NCBI GenBank assembly: GCA_964426675.1
Contig: CAYRRM010000026.1
Location: 1 to 42,626, forward strand
Direction of reading: 5' to 3'
DNA from: DYMC01 sp035406705
GTDB lineage: Bacteria > Verrucomicrobiota > Lentisphaeria > Victivallales > GWF2-50-93
Length of the DNA: 42,626 nucleotides
Shown here: positions 26,576 to 34,717 of the stretch, one piece after another
How positions within the stretch are numbered: position 1 is the stretch's first letter
Layout of the letters: every line of letters begins with the position of its first letter
Translations under genes and position numbers: made by a program
The notes under the pieces: model-generated
What the model was told of the DNA's origin: nothing
The model's input: only the letters and a program-made list of their open reading frames with translations
Databases searched by the model: none

Positions 26576-27424
26576 ATGAAAATTATAGAAAAAGTTGCTG
26601 AGATGAATGAAGCTTCATGCGAAAATCGCAAAAAGGGCTTAAAAATTTCTCTCGTCCCAACGATGGGATATTTGCATGATGGGCACATTTCTCTGGTAAA
26701 AATTGCTAGAGCAAATTCCGATATAGTAGTCCTTTCAAACTTCGTTAATCCAACTCAGTTTGGCCCAAATGAAGATTATAACAGATATCCTCGAGACATT
26801 GCAAGAGACAATAAAATTTGCAAAGAATCAGGAGTTGATATTGTCTTTGCCCCATCGGTAAATGAAATGTATAGCAAAGATGAAAGTATATGGGTTTATG
26901 AGGACAAATTATCAAAAGTTCTATGCGGTAAATCACGTCCCAACCATTTCCGTGGAGTATGCACGGTAGTTTCAAAATTATTTAATATAATTCAACCTGA
27001 TATTGCTGTTTTTGGAATGAAGGATTACCAACAGTTAAGGATAATCGAAAGAATGGTTGAAAATCTTAAATACCCAATTTCCATATTACGCGGCCCAATC
27101 GTAAGAGAAAAGGATGGACTCGCAATGAGTTCAAGAAATAAATACCTGAACTGTGAAGAAAGAAAAAATGCCACCACAATCTTTTCTTCATTAGAAGATG
27201 CAAAAAACAAAATTCTAAATGGAGAGAAAAATTTGGAGAAATTAAAATATGATATAGAATTGCGAATTTCGCAATCCGGCGGGAAGATTGATTACATTGA
27301 ATTCATGGATGCTGAAAATCTAACCCCTATGACGAATTTAACAGCTCCCTTTGCTTTATTAATAGCTATCGCAGCATTCTACGGAAATACTCGTTTAATT
27401 GATAATCTTATTGTAAGGCTCTAA
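26576..27424 (+). CDS. panC: Pantothenate synthetase (pantoate-beta-alanine ligase)
   Basis: A 282-residue enzyme that condenses pantoate with beta-alanine using ATP, the last step of vitamin B5 synthesis. Its nucleotidyltransferase motifs are clear: VPTMGYLHDGHISL (H34-H37, HIGH-like), NPTQFGPNEDYNRYPRD, VFGMKDYQQLRII and the SSRNKYL signature. Length and motifs indicate an active enzyme. panB and panD are not adjacent. It carries two iterated palindromes in two different reading phases, one encoding CENRK near the start and one encoding LRISQ near residue 230. Confidence 0.96.
   Translation: MKIIEKVAEMNEASCENRKKGLKISLVPTMGYLHDGHISLVKIARANSDIVVLSNFVNPTQFGPNEDYNRYPRDIARDNKICKESGVDIVFAPSVNEMYSKDESIWVYEDKLSKVLCGKSRPNHFRGVCTVVSKLFNIIQPDIAVFGMKDYQQLRIIERMVENLKYPISILRGPIVREKDGLAMSSRNKYLNCEERKNATTIFSSLEDAKNKILNGEKNLEKLKYDIELRISQSGGKIDYIEFMDAENLTPMTNLTAPFALLIAIAAFYGNTRLIDNLIVRL
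26618..26630. repeat. Iterated palindrome TGCGA-AAA-TCGCA
   Basis: Exact match inside panC. Reads C-E-N-R. Confidence 0.9.
27261..27273. repeat. Iterated palindrome TGCGA-ATT-TCGCA
   Basis: Second exact match inside panC, flanked by T and A; the only copy in the third phase. Reads L-R-I-S-Q. Confidence 0.9.
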
Positions 27425-27780
27425 TTTTAAAGAAACAGTTAAAAGCTTACCCCAATGAAAAAAAGCTCGTTATAGTTTATTTTCTGTGAACTTTTTGACT
27501 TGATATAAATCACTGAGGCTATTTTTTATCCCCTAAGTTGCTGTTTAATCAAAATCATATCTGTTTAACTTAGTTCTATTCCCAGTAAAAAGTCCGATTA
27601 TAAGATTTTGATGAGTTAATTATAAGCTTTACCGGTTTTTTTTCATCTTTGATTTGATAAGATAATTCATCGATTTTTTGGATAAAACTTTTAAATTTCA
27701 AGATATGCTAAAAAAAAGCTGATTCGCAAATTCAAAAAAATCATGAATGAGCTGATCAGGAAGTCCGGGATTAGAAAAAA
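27425..27780. other. Intergenic stretch between convergent panC and rph
   Basis: 356 bp, very AT-rich, with stop codons in all frames. I see no tRNA, convincing hairpin terminator or conserved RNA shape. A TTCGCAA half-site of the iterated palindrome occurs near 27723 without its partner arm. Confidence 0.5.
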
Positions 27781-28509
27781 TTACTGAGGATTATACTTTA
27801 AAATTGATTCATTTTGAATTCTGAAAATTTCATTTAGCCCTTTCTGAGCTAATTCAAGCATTTGATTGAACTCTTCGCGCGAGAAAGGATTTTTCTCTGC
27901 CGTAGATTGTATTTCAATAAAATTACCATCATCTGCCATTACTACATTCATATCTGTATCAGCGTTTGAATCCTCTTCATAACATAAATCTAACATAACC
28001 TTCCCATCAATAATCCCCACACTTACCGCAGCTACATTTCTTATCAATGGAGTTTCCTCTATAATCTTCTTCTCGAGCATTTGCAAAATAAGCAAACGAA
28101 GCGCAACCATTCCACCGCTTATCGATGCACAACGCGTCCCTCCATCAGCATCTATCACCTCACAGTCAATATAGATTGTCCTTGCTCCTAATTTTTCTAA
28201 ATCTATTGCCGCTCTTAAACTTCGCCCTACCAGACGTTGAATTTCATGAGTCCTACCACTAATACTTGTTATCTCTCTTCGTGTGCGCTCCTTTGTTGAA
28301 AATGGCAGCATCTGATATTCTGCGGTTAGCCAACCACCACTCTTTTTTTGCATTTTCATCCATGAAGGAATATCTTCAATTAACGATGCAGAACAAATCA
28401 CCCGCGTATTTGAAAATTCAATTAACACTGACGATGGACAATTCTTTAAATATCCACATTGCAGTTTTACATTCCTTAGTTGATCATTTTTCCTTGAATC
28501 TATTCTCAT
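27781..28509 (-). CDS. rph: Ribonuclease PH
   Basis: A 242-residue phosphorolytic 3'-5' exoribonuclease that trims tRNA 3' ends. The N-terminus MRIDSRKNDQLRNVKL matches the family (MRxDGRxxDQLR). Also present are GGWLTAEYQMLPFST, RTHEIQRLVGRSLRAAID, IYIDCEVIDADGGTRCASI and CYEEDSNADTDMNVV, which are the phosphate- and RNA-binding segments. I chose the ATG at 28509; the frame continues 11 codons to a GTG at 28542, but that extension is not part of the family. It is divergent from the lipoprotein gene. Confidence 0.95.
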   Translation of the reverse strand: MRIDSRKNDQLRNVKLQCGYLKNCPSSVLIEFSNTRVICSASLIEDIPSWMKMQKKSGGWLTAEYQMLPFSTKERTRREITSISGRTHEIQRLVGRSLRAAIDLEKLGARTIYIDCEVIDADGGTRCASISGGMVALRLLILQMLEKKIIEETPLIRNVAAVSVGIIDGKVMLDLCYEEDSNADTDMNVVMADDGNFIEIQSTAEKNPFSREEFNQMLELAQKGLNEIFRIQNESILKYNPQ

Positions 28510-28602
28510 TTTTAATCTTTTTTGCTTTCTTTGAAAATTCACTAAATAAGAGTATTATAAGTTATCCGAGAAAAATAACAAGAATAAGGTGAAAATTTAT
28601 TT

Positions 28603-29316
28603 ATGTTTTTAAGGTATTGTTTACTATTTTTTATCATTTTTGCAATGTCCGCTTGTGGAAAAAAAAGAGAAGCCCAACCTCCACCTTCTCTGAAAACTGA
28701 ACTGGTATTAGATCTCTTTCATGCTCTTGAAAATGGCAATCATCAGCTCGCGATTGAAAAAATCCGCAGATTAAGAGACTTAAAAGACAGCACCTACCTC
28801 GGAGAATTGGAGTTAAATGAAACTCAAAATCTCTTCATAAAACAGATCCAGGATAAATTAGACGAGGGCAACATTACCGACGCAATAAACATCTGCAATA
28901 AAGGTATTGAAACTCTCGATAGAAATGAAAGACTCTTAGAAGTAATGAAAACATTACAAACATTAAAAAAGATAAATGACCTTACTGAGCTAATAATAAA
29001 TCCTGAAAATAGAATAGAACTTGCAAGAGCCGCAGCAACATTAAAAACAATATCATCAAATCTACCAGAAGCAATTCCATTAACAATTATCGCAGAACAA
29101 AAACTCCTCACAGCTAAACAACAAATGCAACGAGAAAACAAAATCGCTTTGATAGATTTTTCATGTGATATAATCAAAAATTACGAGACAAACTCTAAAA
29201 TATGCGAAACTTTGCTCCTCTTTCTGGCTAACGATGACCCCTTCAACCCATTAATTTTATGGCTTGAACAACATAAAGATATAAAAAAAATAAATAATAT
29301 ATCCTTTCAGAAATAA
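28603..29316 (+). CDS. Hypothetical lipoprotein, helical
   Basis: A 237-residue protein with a lipoprotein signal (hydrophobic YCLLFFIIFAMSAC, lipobox ending at C18). The mature part is rich in alternating charged and aliphatic residues and looks all-helical, with TPR-like spacing (NHQLAIEKIRRLRDL, GNITDAINICNKGIETL), though I cannot assign a repeat family with certainty. It ends three bases before a parvulin isomerase gene, so it may help fold or assemble envelope proteins. No specific function can be assigned. Confidence 0.72.
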   Translation: MFLRYCLLFFIIFAMSACGKKREAQPPPSLKTELVLDLFHALENGNHQLAIEKIRRLRDLKDSTYLGELELNETQNLFIKQIQDKLDEGNITDAINICNKGIETLDRNERLLEVMKTLQTLKKINDLTELIINPENRIELARAAATLKTISSNLPEAIPLTIIAEQKLLTAKQQMQRENKIALIDFSCDIIKNYETNSKICETLLLFLANDDPFNPLILWLEQHKDIKKINNISFQK

Positions 29317-29319
29317 AAA

Positions 29320-30327
29320 ATGCCCTCAAAAAAGATTCTCTTAATCACTTTAATTTCAATTTTTATTCAATTTTCTATCCTCAACTCCGAAGAAAATGAC
29401 ATCAAGGCTTCAAACTCCAAAATAGTAAATGAATTCTTAACATCAATCCCCGAAAACATAGCGGAGTTAGACGGAAAAAAAATTGGAAAACTCCTTTTAA
29501 TTCAAGAACTATTACCATTAATAAATGCCTATAAACAATCCACAACAAAAATAACTAAAGAGGATATCGAAAAACTGAATCAAACCGCAAAAAATGCATT
29601 AAATCAATTGATAGAAAGACAAATATTGCTGTCCATCGCAAAACAAAATCACTTCACCGTTACAGAAAGCGAAGTTGATGAGCAATTTGCTAAAATCGCA
29701 AATACTTTCGAAGGAGGAGAAAAAAATCTTATAAATCAGTTAGGGATTACAAAATCTCTGATAAAAAGACGAATAGAAGAAAGTCTCTTAATCGAAAAAT
29801 GGTTGCAAAATAAGTTAATTCCAGCTCTTACGCCTGATGATAAAGAGATTGAAGACTTTTATAGAAAATCTCAGGACTTATTTTTAATTCCAGAAAAATT
29901 CACAATCTCTCACATTTTTTTATCCTCAGAAAACTATAATGATAAAGATGCAACAAAAAAACTTGAAAACCTTAGAAAAATAGCCAACACATCCCAGAAA
30001 TTTAAAAAAGTTGCCGAAGAAAACAGTGAAGATGAAAGAACTAAAAAAAACGGAGGAGCACTGGGCGAATATACCATAAATGAATTACCAAAACCCTTTA
30101 TAGACGCTATCGAAAAAGTTCCAGAAGGAGAAATATCAGCTCCATTCAAAAGTTTGAGAGGCTGGCACATCGTACGAGTCGATAAAAGAACAAAAGCAGA
30201 ATATATAAACACTAAAGAGGCTTTCCCTGTCATAAAAAAAATCCTCATAGAAAAAAAATTAAACGCAAAATTAAAAGAACTAATTGAAAAAGAAAAAAAA
30301 GACAGAAAATGCATAATTTTTCTGTAA
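29320..30327 (+). CDS. SurA/PpiC-type exported peptidyl-prolyl cis-trans isomerase
   Basis: A 335-residue exported protein. Residues 1-22 are a signal sequence. Residues about 35-165 form a helical SurA_N-like chaperone region (NQLIERQILLSIAKQN ... VTESEVDEQF). Residues about 194-290 are a parvulin (PpiC) domain, with FTISHIFLSS, KKNGGALGEYTINELP and SLRGWHIVRVDKR. The C-terminal helix (LKELIEKEKKDR) packs back on the chaperone domain in this family. It should assist folding of secreted or outer-membrane proteins. Probably cotranscribed with the upstream lipoprotein gene. Confidence 0.88.
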   Translation: MPSKKILLITLISIFIQFSILNSEENDIKASNSKIVNEFLTSIPENIAELDGKKIGKLLLIQELLPLINAYKQSTTKITKEDIEKLNQTAKNALNQLIERQILLSIAKQNHFTVTESEVDEQFAKIANTFEGGEKNLINQLGITKSLIKRRIEESLLIEKWLQNKLIPALTPDDKEIEDFYRKSQDLFLIPEKFTISHIFLSSENYNDKDATKKLENLRKIANTSQKFKKVAEENSEDERTKKNGGALGEYTINELPKPFIDAIEKVPEGEISAPFKSLRGWHIVRVDKRTKAEYINTKEAFPVIKKILIEKKLNAKLKELIEKEKKDRKCIIFL

Positions 30328-30397
30328 TTTTTCTTGTTTTTTTTTGAGATGCTTTTTTCGTAATCGCTTATAAAAAATTTAATTATAATTTTTTTTA

Positions 30398-30428
30398 TTG
30401 ACATTTTTTCAATCTGAGTTATTATATA
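30398..30428 (+). promoter_or_regulatory. Candidate promoter upstream of the SGNH hydrolase gene
   Basis: A perfect TTGACA (30398-30403) is followed after 19 bases by TATATA (30423-30428). The spacing is slightly long. It lies about 50 bp upstream of a palindrome, which could then act as an operator downstream of the start site. Confidence 0.4.
30414..30426 (+). repeat. 13-base direct repeat, copy 1
   Basis: CTGAGTTATTATA, repeated exactly at 30508-30520. The two copies flank the 20-base palindrome at 30477-30496. Confidence 0.75.
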
Positions 30429-30476
30429 TAACGTTCACGAAAATTACTCATATTTTATATATCAAATATAAAAAAC

Positions 30477-30496
30477 TATTAGCTAGTTAGCTAATA
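30477..30496. promoter_or_regulatory. 20-base palindrome, probable operator
   Basis: TATTAGCTA-GT-TAGCTAATA is a perfect inverted repeat with nine-base arms in the control region of the SGNH hydrolase gene, 43 bp before its ATG. A TATAAT hexamer (30517-30522) lies just downstream, so a bound dimeric regulator would cover the -35 region of that candidate promoter. It is not followed by a U tract, which argues against a terminator. Confidence 0.55.
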
Positions 30497-30507
30497 TGAT
30501 AAAATAA

Positions 30508-30520
30508 CTGAGTTATTATA
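30508..30520 (+). repeat. 13-base direct repeat, copy 2
   Basis: CTGAGTTATTATA, identical to 30414-30426. Its end contributes to a TATAAT hexamer at 30517-30522, a possible -10 element 17 bp before the ATG. Confidence 0.75.
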
Positions 30521-30539
30521 ATATAAGAGGAAATAAATA

Positions 30540-31943
30540 ATGAAAACATTAAATTTTTATTTGTTGTTCGCATTCTTTGTAAACCTTTTTCCTTCAGGGA
30601 TAATAAACGGGATGGAAAAGAAAACATTAAAAATCTTATTTATCGGTAATAGCTACTGTGATTTCAATGTTATGCCAAACCAAGTTGCTGCTCTTATAAA
30701 TGAATCAGGAGAAAGAGCTGAAGCAAAACGGCAGACAAAAGGAGGAGCATCACTAAAGGACCACTGGCAGACAGGAGTTGCAATAGAGAGAATAAAAAAT
30801 GAAGACTATGATTTTGTCGTTCTTCAAAATCATAGTAAAAGTGCTTTAACAGATAGAAAAGAATTCGAACTTTATGGTCAAAAATTTATTGACTTAATAA
30901 AAACTACAAAAGCCAAACCTATTCTCTATATGACATGGGCAAGAGAAGATTCACAAAATGACCAGAATATCATAACTGAAGCTTATTCTAATTTAGCATT
31001 AAAAAATAACGTAATTATAGCTCCTGTTGGAGAAGCTTTTAAGTTGCTAAAAAGTAAATATCCTTCAATAAAACTTCATATTGAGGATAAATCTCATCCT
31101 ACGATGGCCGGTTCATACCTTGCTGCATGCGTGTTCTACTCAACAATTACAGGTAAAAATCCAACAGGTTTAAGCTCAAGTATTGATGGCTATAATTGGG
31201 TTACTAAAGGAAATAAACTTGTTGATTTAGACCAATCTACCGCGAAAATCATTCAAACTGTGGCATGGGAAACTGTCAAAAATTTCGATCCTTCAAAATT
31301 TGTAAATAAAGAATCTGAAACAGTAATAAAACCTGATGGCAGTAACGCGATTTTAGATTCTAATAATGATTTTCTTATAAAGGATGATGCTATAAAAATC
31401 AATTTCGGAGGAAAAAATAAAATTGAAGGGTGGAATAATATAGGTGGAGAAAAGTCCCCACCTGTAAAATTAATTAATGCTAAAGGAGAAAATACTCAAT
31501 TTACATTAGAAATGTATGATGATTTTCAAAAATCCGCCAATCCTAATGTGATTGAAGGTGAATTAAATGGTATTGTATCTTTTTTTAAACCCGCTGCAGA
31601 TGCAACATTATTTACTAATTCAGACCTCAAAAATCCAACAGGAGCTTTTGCTTTAACTCTTGATAAAAACAAAAGTTATACAATTCTCCTCTGGGCATCA
31701 AGAACAGGAAATGGAAGTAGATGGGGAAAATATATAGTCAAAGGTAAAGACGAAAATATTCAATTCATGGCAGCCGGAGCAGATAAACCATATGGGAATT
31801 TATCGCAAGTTCTCATTTTTAAAAATATTTTCCCCGATAACAATGGAAAAATTACTGTTACAGTAAAACATCCGGAACAAAATGAAAAAATAGTCATGGG
31901 ACCATATGTTTATCTAACAGGAATGATTATTCAATCAGAATAA
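30540..31943 (+). CDS. Exported SGNH/DUF4886-type hydrolase with C-terminal jelly-roll-like domain
   Basis: A 467-residue protein. Residues 1-24 are a signal peptide. Residues about 30-215 match the SGNH/DUF4886 esterase fold: the nucleophile block is FIGNSYCDFN (S in GNS, near residue 38), VVLQNHS and YMTWARED are the later blocks, and DKSHPTMAGSYLAA holds the Asp-X-X-His pair. Residues about 275-467 are beta-rich (INFGGKNKIEGWNNIGG ... VYLTGMIIQSE), resembling the accessory domains attached to PVC esterases. It probably removes acyl groups from polysaccharides outside the cytoplasm. The start has an AGAGGAAA ribosome site. It stands alone after a 212-bp control region and is convergent with the rnf operon. 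Confidence 0.8.
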   Translation: MKTLNFYLLFAFFVNLFPSGIINGMEKKTLKILFIGNSYCDFNVMPNQVAALINESGERAEAKRQTKGGASLKDHWQTGVAIERIKNEDYDFVVLQNHSKSALTDRKEFELYGQKFIDLIKTTKAKPILYMTWAREDSQNDQNIITEAYSNLALKNNVIIAPVGEAFKLLKSKYPSIKLHIEDKSHPTMAGSYLAACVFYSTITGKNPTGLSSSIDGYNWVTKGNKLVDLDQSTAKIIQTVAWETVKNFDPSKFVNKESETVIKPDGSNAILDSNNDFLIKDDAIKINFGGKNKIEGWNNIGGEKSPPVKLINAKGENTQFTLEMYDDFQKSANPNVIEGELNGIVSFFKPAADATLFTNSDLKNPTGAFALTLDKNKSYTILLWASRTGNGSRWGKYIVKGKDENIQFMAAGADKPYGNLSQVLIFKNIFPDNNGKITVTVKHPEQNEKIVMGPYVYLTGMIIQSE

Positions 31944-32278
31944 ATTTTTATTGTATTTCCAATTGTTTTTTAAGCTGGAAACTGTAGAATCTGCTCATTT
32001 CAATTAGAGATATGAAATTAAATTAGGCAATTGACCGTATTTGTTGTAAATACTAAGCATTAAGATGAAACTGTAGTAACTAGTAGTCGAAGCTAACAAA
32101 GTAGATATGATAAAAAATGCGGCCACCTCCTCGTAACTTGAAAATCGTAAAAAAAACGCCAACCTAAAAGCTTAACGAAGCATAATCTCAAGCTTCATAT
32201 ACATAAAAAAAACTATAAGGAAATCAGGTACAAAGAGCAAAAATCCCAAAAAGATGAGTCTGAGTTGCGTGGAGTTTT
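31944..32278. other. Intergenic stretch between convergent SGNH hydrolase gene and rnfE
   Basis: 335 bp without a supported gene. It holds a ten-base direct repeat (GAAACTGTAG near 31978 and 32066) and a weak GAAGC/GCTTC inverted repeat near 32176-32195. I see no RNA gene or strong terminator. Confidence 0.45.
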
Positions 32279-32941
32279 CTACTTACAAATTCTGCAATGT
32301 CTGCAATCGAGTTCTGGCGGAGGAATATATTTTTTCCCGGCTTTCTCAGCTTTTCTCTTATTTATATAATTCATCCCGGCAAGGAAAAATCCAAGAACAA
32401 TAAACGCTCCTGGCGCCTGACTTAAAAGCATAAAATCTACACTCCATCCGCTAATCATCTTTACTTCAAAAAGCGTTCCAGAACAAAGGAATTCTCTTAC
32501 AAGACCAAGCGCAACCAATGCAAGAGTAAAGCCAGCTCCCATACCAAGTCCATCAATAAGAGATATAAAAGGAGTATTTCTCGAAGCAAACGCTTCAGCG
32601 CGCCCCATAACTATGCAATTCACAACAATAAGCGGTATAAAAATACCGAGAGCATCATATAAAGCAGGTGGAGAATAGGCCTGCATCAAAAGATCAACTA
32701 TTGTACCAAATGTTGCAATTACAACAATATAACATGGTATCCTTATTTTTGCCGGAACAATATTTCGAATCAAAGATATAACAAGATTACTGCCTGCAAG
32801 AACAAATGTAGTGGCTACACCCATACCAAGACTTTTTACACCACTCGAAGAAACTGCAAGAGTAGGACACATCCCAAGAACAATTACAAGTACTGGATTT
32901 TCCTTCCATAACCCTTTTGTAAATTCCTTTATTACAGACAT
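32279..32941 (-). CDS. rnfE: Rnf complex membrane subunit RnfE, with Cys-rich C-terminal tail
   Basis: A 220-residue membrane protein of the ferredoxin:NAD+ oxidoreductase (Rnf) complex, which couples ferredoxin oxidation to ion export. It shows about six helices and the family segments GMCPTLAVSSSG (with the conserved Cys in an intramembrane position), PLIVVNCIVMGRAEAFAS and SLIDGLGMGAGFTLAL. The C-terminus is longer than usual and ends LDCRHCRICK, a C-x2-C-x2-C motif not part of the core family. Last gene of rnfABCDGE, 17 bp after rnfG. Confidence 0.93.
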   Translation of the reverse strand: MSVIKEFTKGLWKENPVLVIVLGMCPTLAVSSSGVKSLGMGVATTFVLAGSNLVISLIRNIVPAKIRIPCYIVVIATFGTIVDLLMQAYSPPALYDALGIFIPLIVVNCIVMGRAEAFASRNTPFISLIDGLGMGAGFTLALVALGLVREFLCSGTLFEVKMISGWSVDFMLLSQAPGAFIVLGFFLAGMNYINKRKAEKAGKKYIPPPELDCRHCRICK

Positions 32942-32958
32942 ATGCAGTCACCCCTTTA

Positions 32959-33609
32959 TTAATTTGCTATCTCAGTTTGTAATTCAGATTTTTTACTGTT
33001 AAATGCTTCAGCCGCAAAATTCATTGCATCCAGAATTGCGCTCGAACTTATTGTAGCTCCGGTAATAGAATCTATCTGACCACCATCCTTCTTGAGTTTC
33101 CATGGTGCGGAAGAGCAATTTTTCCCTTTAAATGAATCAAGAACTTTATTTGGCGGAAGAGAAGTATCTCTTTTTCCTGACAAAAGTTCTGCAATTGTTT
33201 TTAACCTTTTTCTATCAGTAGCAACTGTGCCTAAACCCGGTGTCTCATTTTGCTCAGTTACCATTACAGTTCCTATTTTTCCCGATACATCAATTTGAGC
33301 CATAACAGTCAGTTTTCCACCATAACCTTTAGGACTTGTAGAGCTGATTGCGTAAGCAAATACTTTTCCATTCTTTTTTGCTGGATACAATGAAAATTTT
33401 CTACCATTGTATTCTATATTTATCACCGACTCTAATGGATTATTATCGAATTCTCCCAGAATTGATTTCAATGCTTTAGCAATCTTTTCCTGTTTCATCT
33501 TACTTACATCTTTTTCAGTTGCCTTATAGACAAATGCAAGGATACCAGCAGCAACAGAACAAATTATTGCTAAAAAGATGGATAGCAAAATTATTTGTGA
33601 ATTTTTCAT
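32959..33609 (-). CDS. rnfG: Rnf complex FMN-binding subunit RnfG
   Basis: A 216-residue subunit with one N-terminal membrane helix (about 5-27) and an extracytoplasmic FMN_bind domain. The flavinylation motif near the C-terminus reads D-S-I-T-G-A-T-I-S (about 180-188). In characterised RnfG and NqrC proteins the FMN is attached by ApbE to the final Thr of [ST]-G-A-T-x-T; here that residue is Ser188. The codon is AGT on the coding strand, so this is not a reading ambiguity. Other family features (NETPGLGTVATD, SGK-like helices) are present. It lies between rnfD and rnfE. Confidence 0.92.
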   Translation of the reverse strand: MKNSQIILLSIFLAIICSVAAGILAFVYKATEKDVSKMKQEKIAKALKSILGEFDNNPLESVINIEYNGRKFSLYPAKKNGKVFAYAISSTSPKGYGGKLTVMAQIDVSGKIGTVMVTEQNETPGLGTVATDRKRLKTIAELLSGKRDTSLPPNKVLDSFKGKNCSSAPWKLKKDGGQIDSITGATISSSAILDAMNFAAEAFNSKKSELQTEIAN

Positions 33610-33638
33610 TTTATATTTATATTTCCCTTTATTAAAAT

Positions 33639-34712
33639 TCAGACTTTATTCTCATTATAACGAAAACCAAATGGCTTTCTTAATGTGAATTTATCTATCA
33701 ATGGAGTCAAAGCATTCATTATCAGTATTGAAAAGCTCACCCCTTCCGGATACCCGCCCCATATCCTAATTAAAGACGTAATTAAACCACATCCTATCCC
33801 AAATATCACGGCGCCTTTCGTTGTCATCGGGCTCGTAACCATATCAGTAGCCATGAAAAACGCTCCTAAAATAAGCCCACCTGTCAAAATATGAAATATT
33901 GGACCCGGCGTTGTATTTGGCGAAAAATAATTTACTAACCCGGAAATCGCAGCAACCGTAGCTATAAAAGCAATAGGCACCTGCCATTTTATAAGGCGTA
34001 AGGCTATCAATAAAACTCCTCCAAGTAAAAGAGCAATAACCGAAGTTTCCCCTATACAACCCGGCATATCACCTTTCAAATAAGCAAGATATGCATCAAA
34101 ATTACAAAGCGAATGAAATACATTTTGAACAGTATCAGGTTTTGAAACTGCAGTTTTAACTACACCCAGAGGTGTAGCGCAAGTCGTAGCATCAACATCA
34201 TATATTAATTTATGAAGAGGATGAGAAGAATCTCTCATATTTAAAGATGGCATCCAGGTAGTCATAATCTTCGGAAAACCTATCAATAACCCCACGCGGG
34301 CCACCAAAGCCGGATTAAATGGATTATAGCCAATCCCTCCGTAAAGCTGTTTTCCAATACCAATAGCCAGAAATGCCCCTATCGGACATATCCACCATGG
34401 AACATTTGCTGATAGGTTCAATGCCAGCAAGAGTCCAGTTAAGACAGCAGAAAAATCTTTCCAATCATCCGTTCTACCATCAATCCTGCACCACGCCCAC
34501 TCTATAAAAACACAGAATAATACAGATAAAACGATAACCTTTAAAGCGGGCAAACCAAAAAATAAAATCCCTGCAAAAGTAGCCGGCAACAACGATATTA
34601 TCACCAATAGCATCACTTTTCTTATACTCACTCCTGAGTGAATATGGGGTGAAACACTCGCAACCAATTTTTCCTGCTCAGGCATTTTTAAATTTTCTTT
34701 TAACTCAGTCAT
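33639..34712 (-). CDS. rnfD: Rnf complex membrane subunit RnfD
   Basis: A 357-residue membrane subunit with about nine helices, homologous to NqrB. Family motifs include SPHIHSGVSIRKVM at the N-terminus, NPALVARVGLLI, and MATDMVTSPMTTKGA followed by GIGCGLITSLIRIWGGYPEGVSFSILIMNA. The likely covalent-FMN threonine is T180 in TTCATPLG, at the position of the family motif with ATPL. It carries electrons across the membrane together with RnfG and RnfE. Five bases separate it from rnfC. Confidence 0.94.
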   Translation of the reverse strand: MTELKENLKMPEQEKLVASVSPHIHSGVSIRKVMLLVIISLLPATFAGILFFGLPALKVIVLSVLFCVFIEWAWCRIDGRTDDWKDFSAVLTGLLLALNLSANVPWWICPIGAFLAIGIGKQLYGGIGYNPFNPALVARVGLLIGFPKIMTTWMPSLNMRDSSHPLHKLIYDVDATTCATPLGVVKTAVSKPDTVQNVFHSLCNFDAYLAYLKGDMPGCIGETSVIALLLGGVLLIALRLIKWQVPIAFIATVAAISGLVNYFSPNTTPGPIFHILTGGLILGAFFMATDMVTSPMTTKGAVIFGIGCGLITSLIRIWGGYPEGVSFSILIMNALTPLIDKFTLRKPFGFRYNENKV

Positions 34713-34717
34713 ATCAT

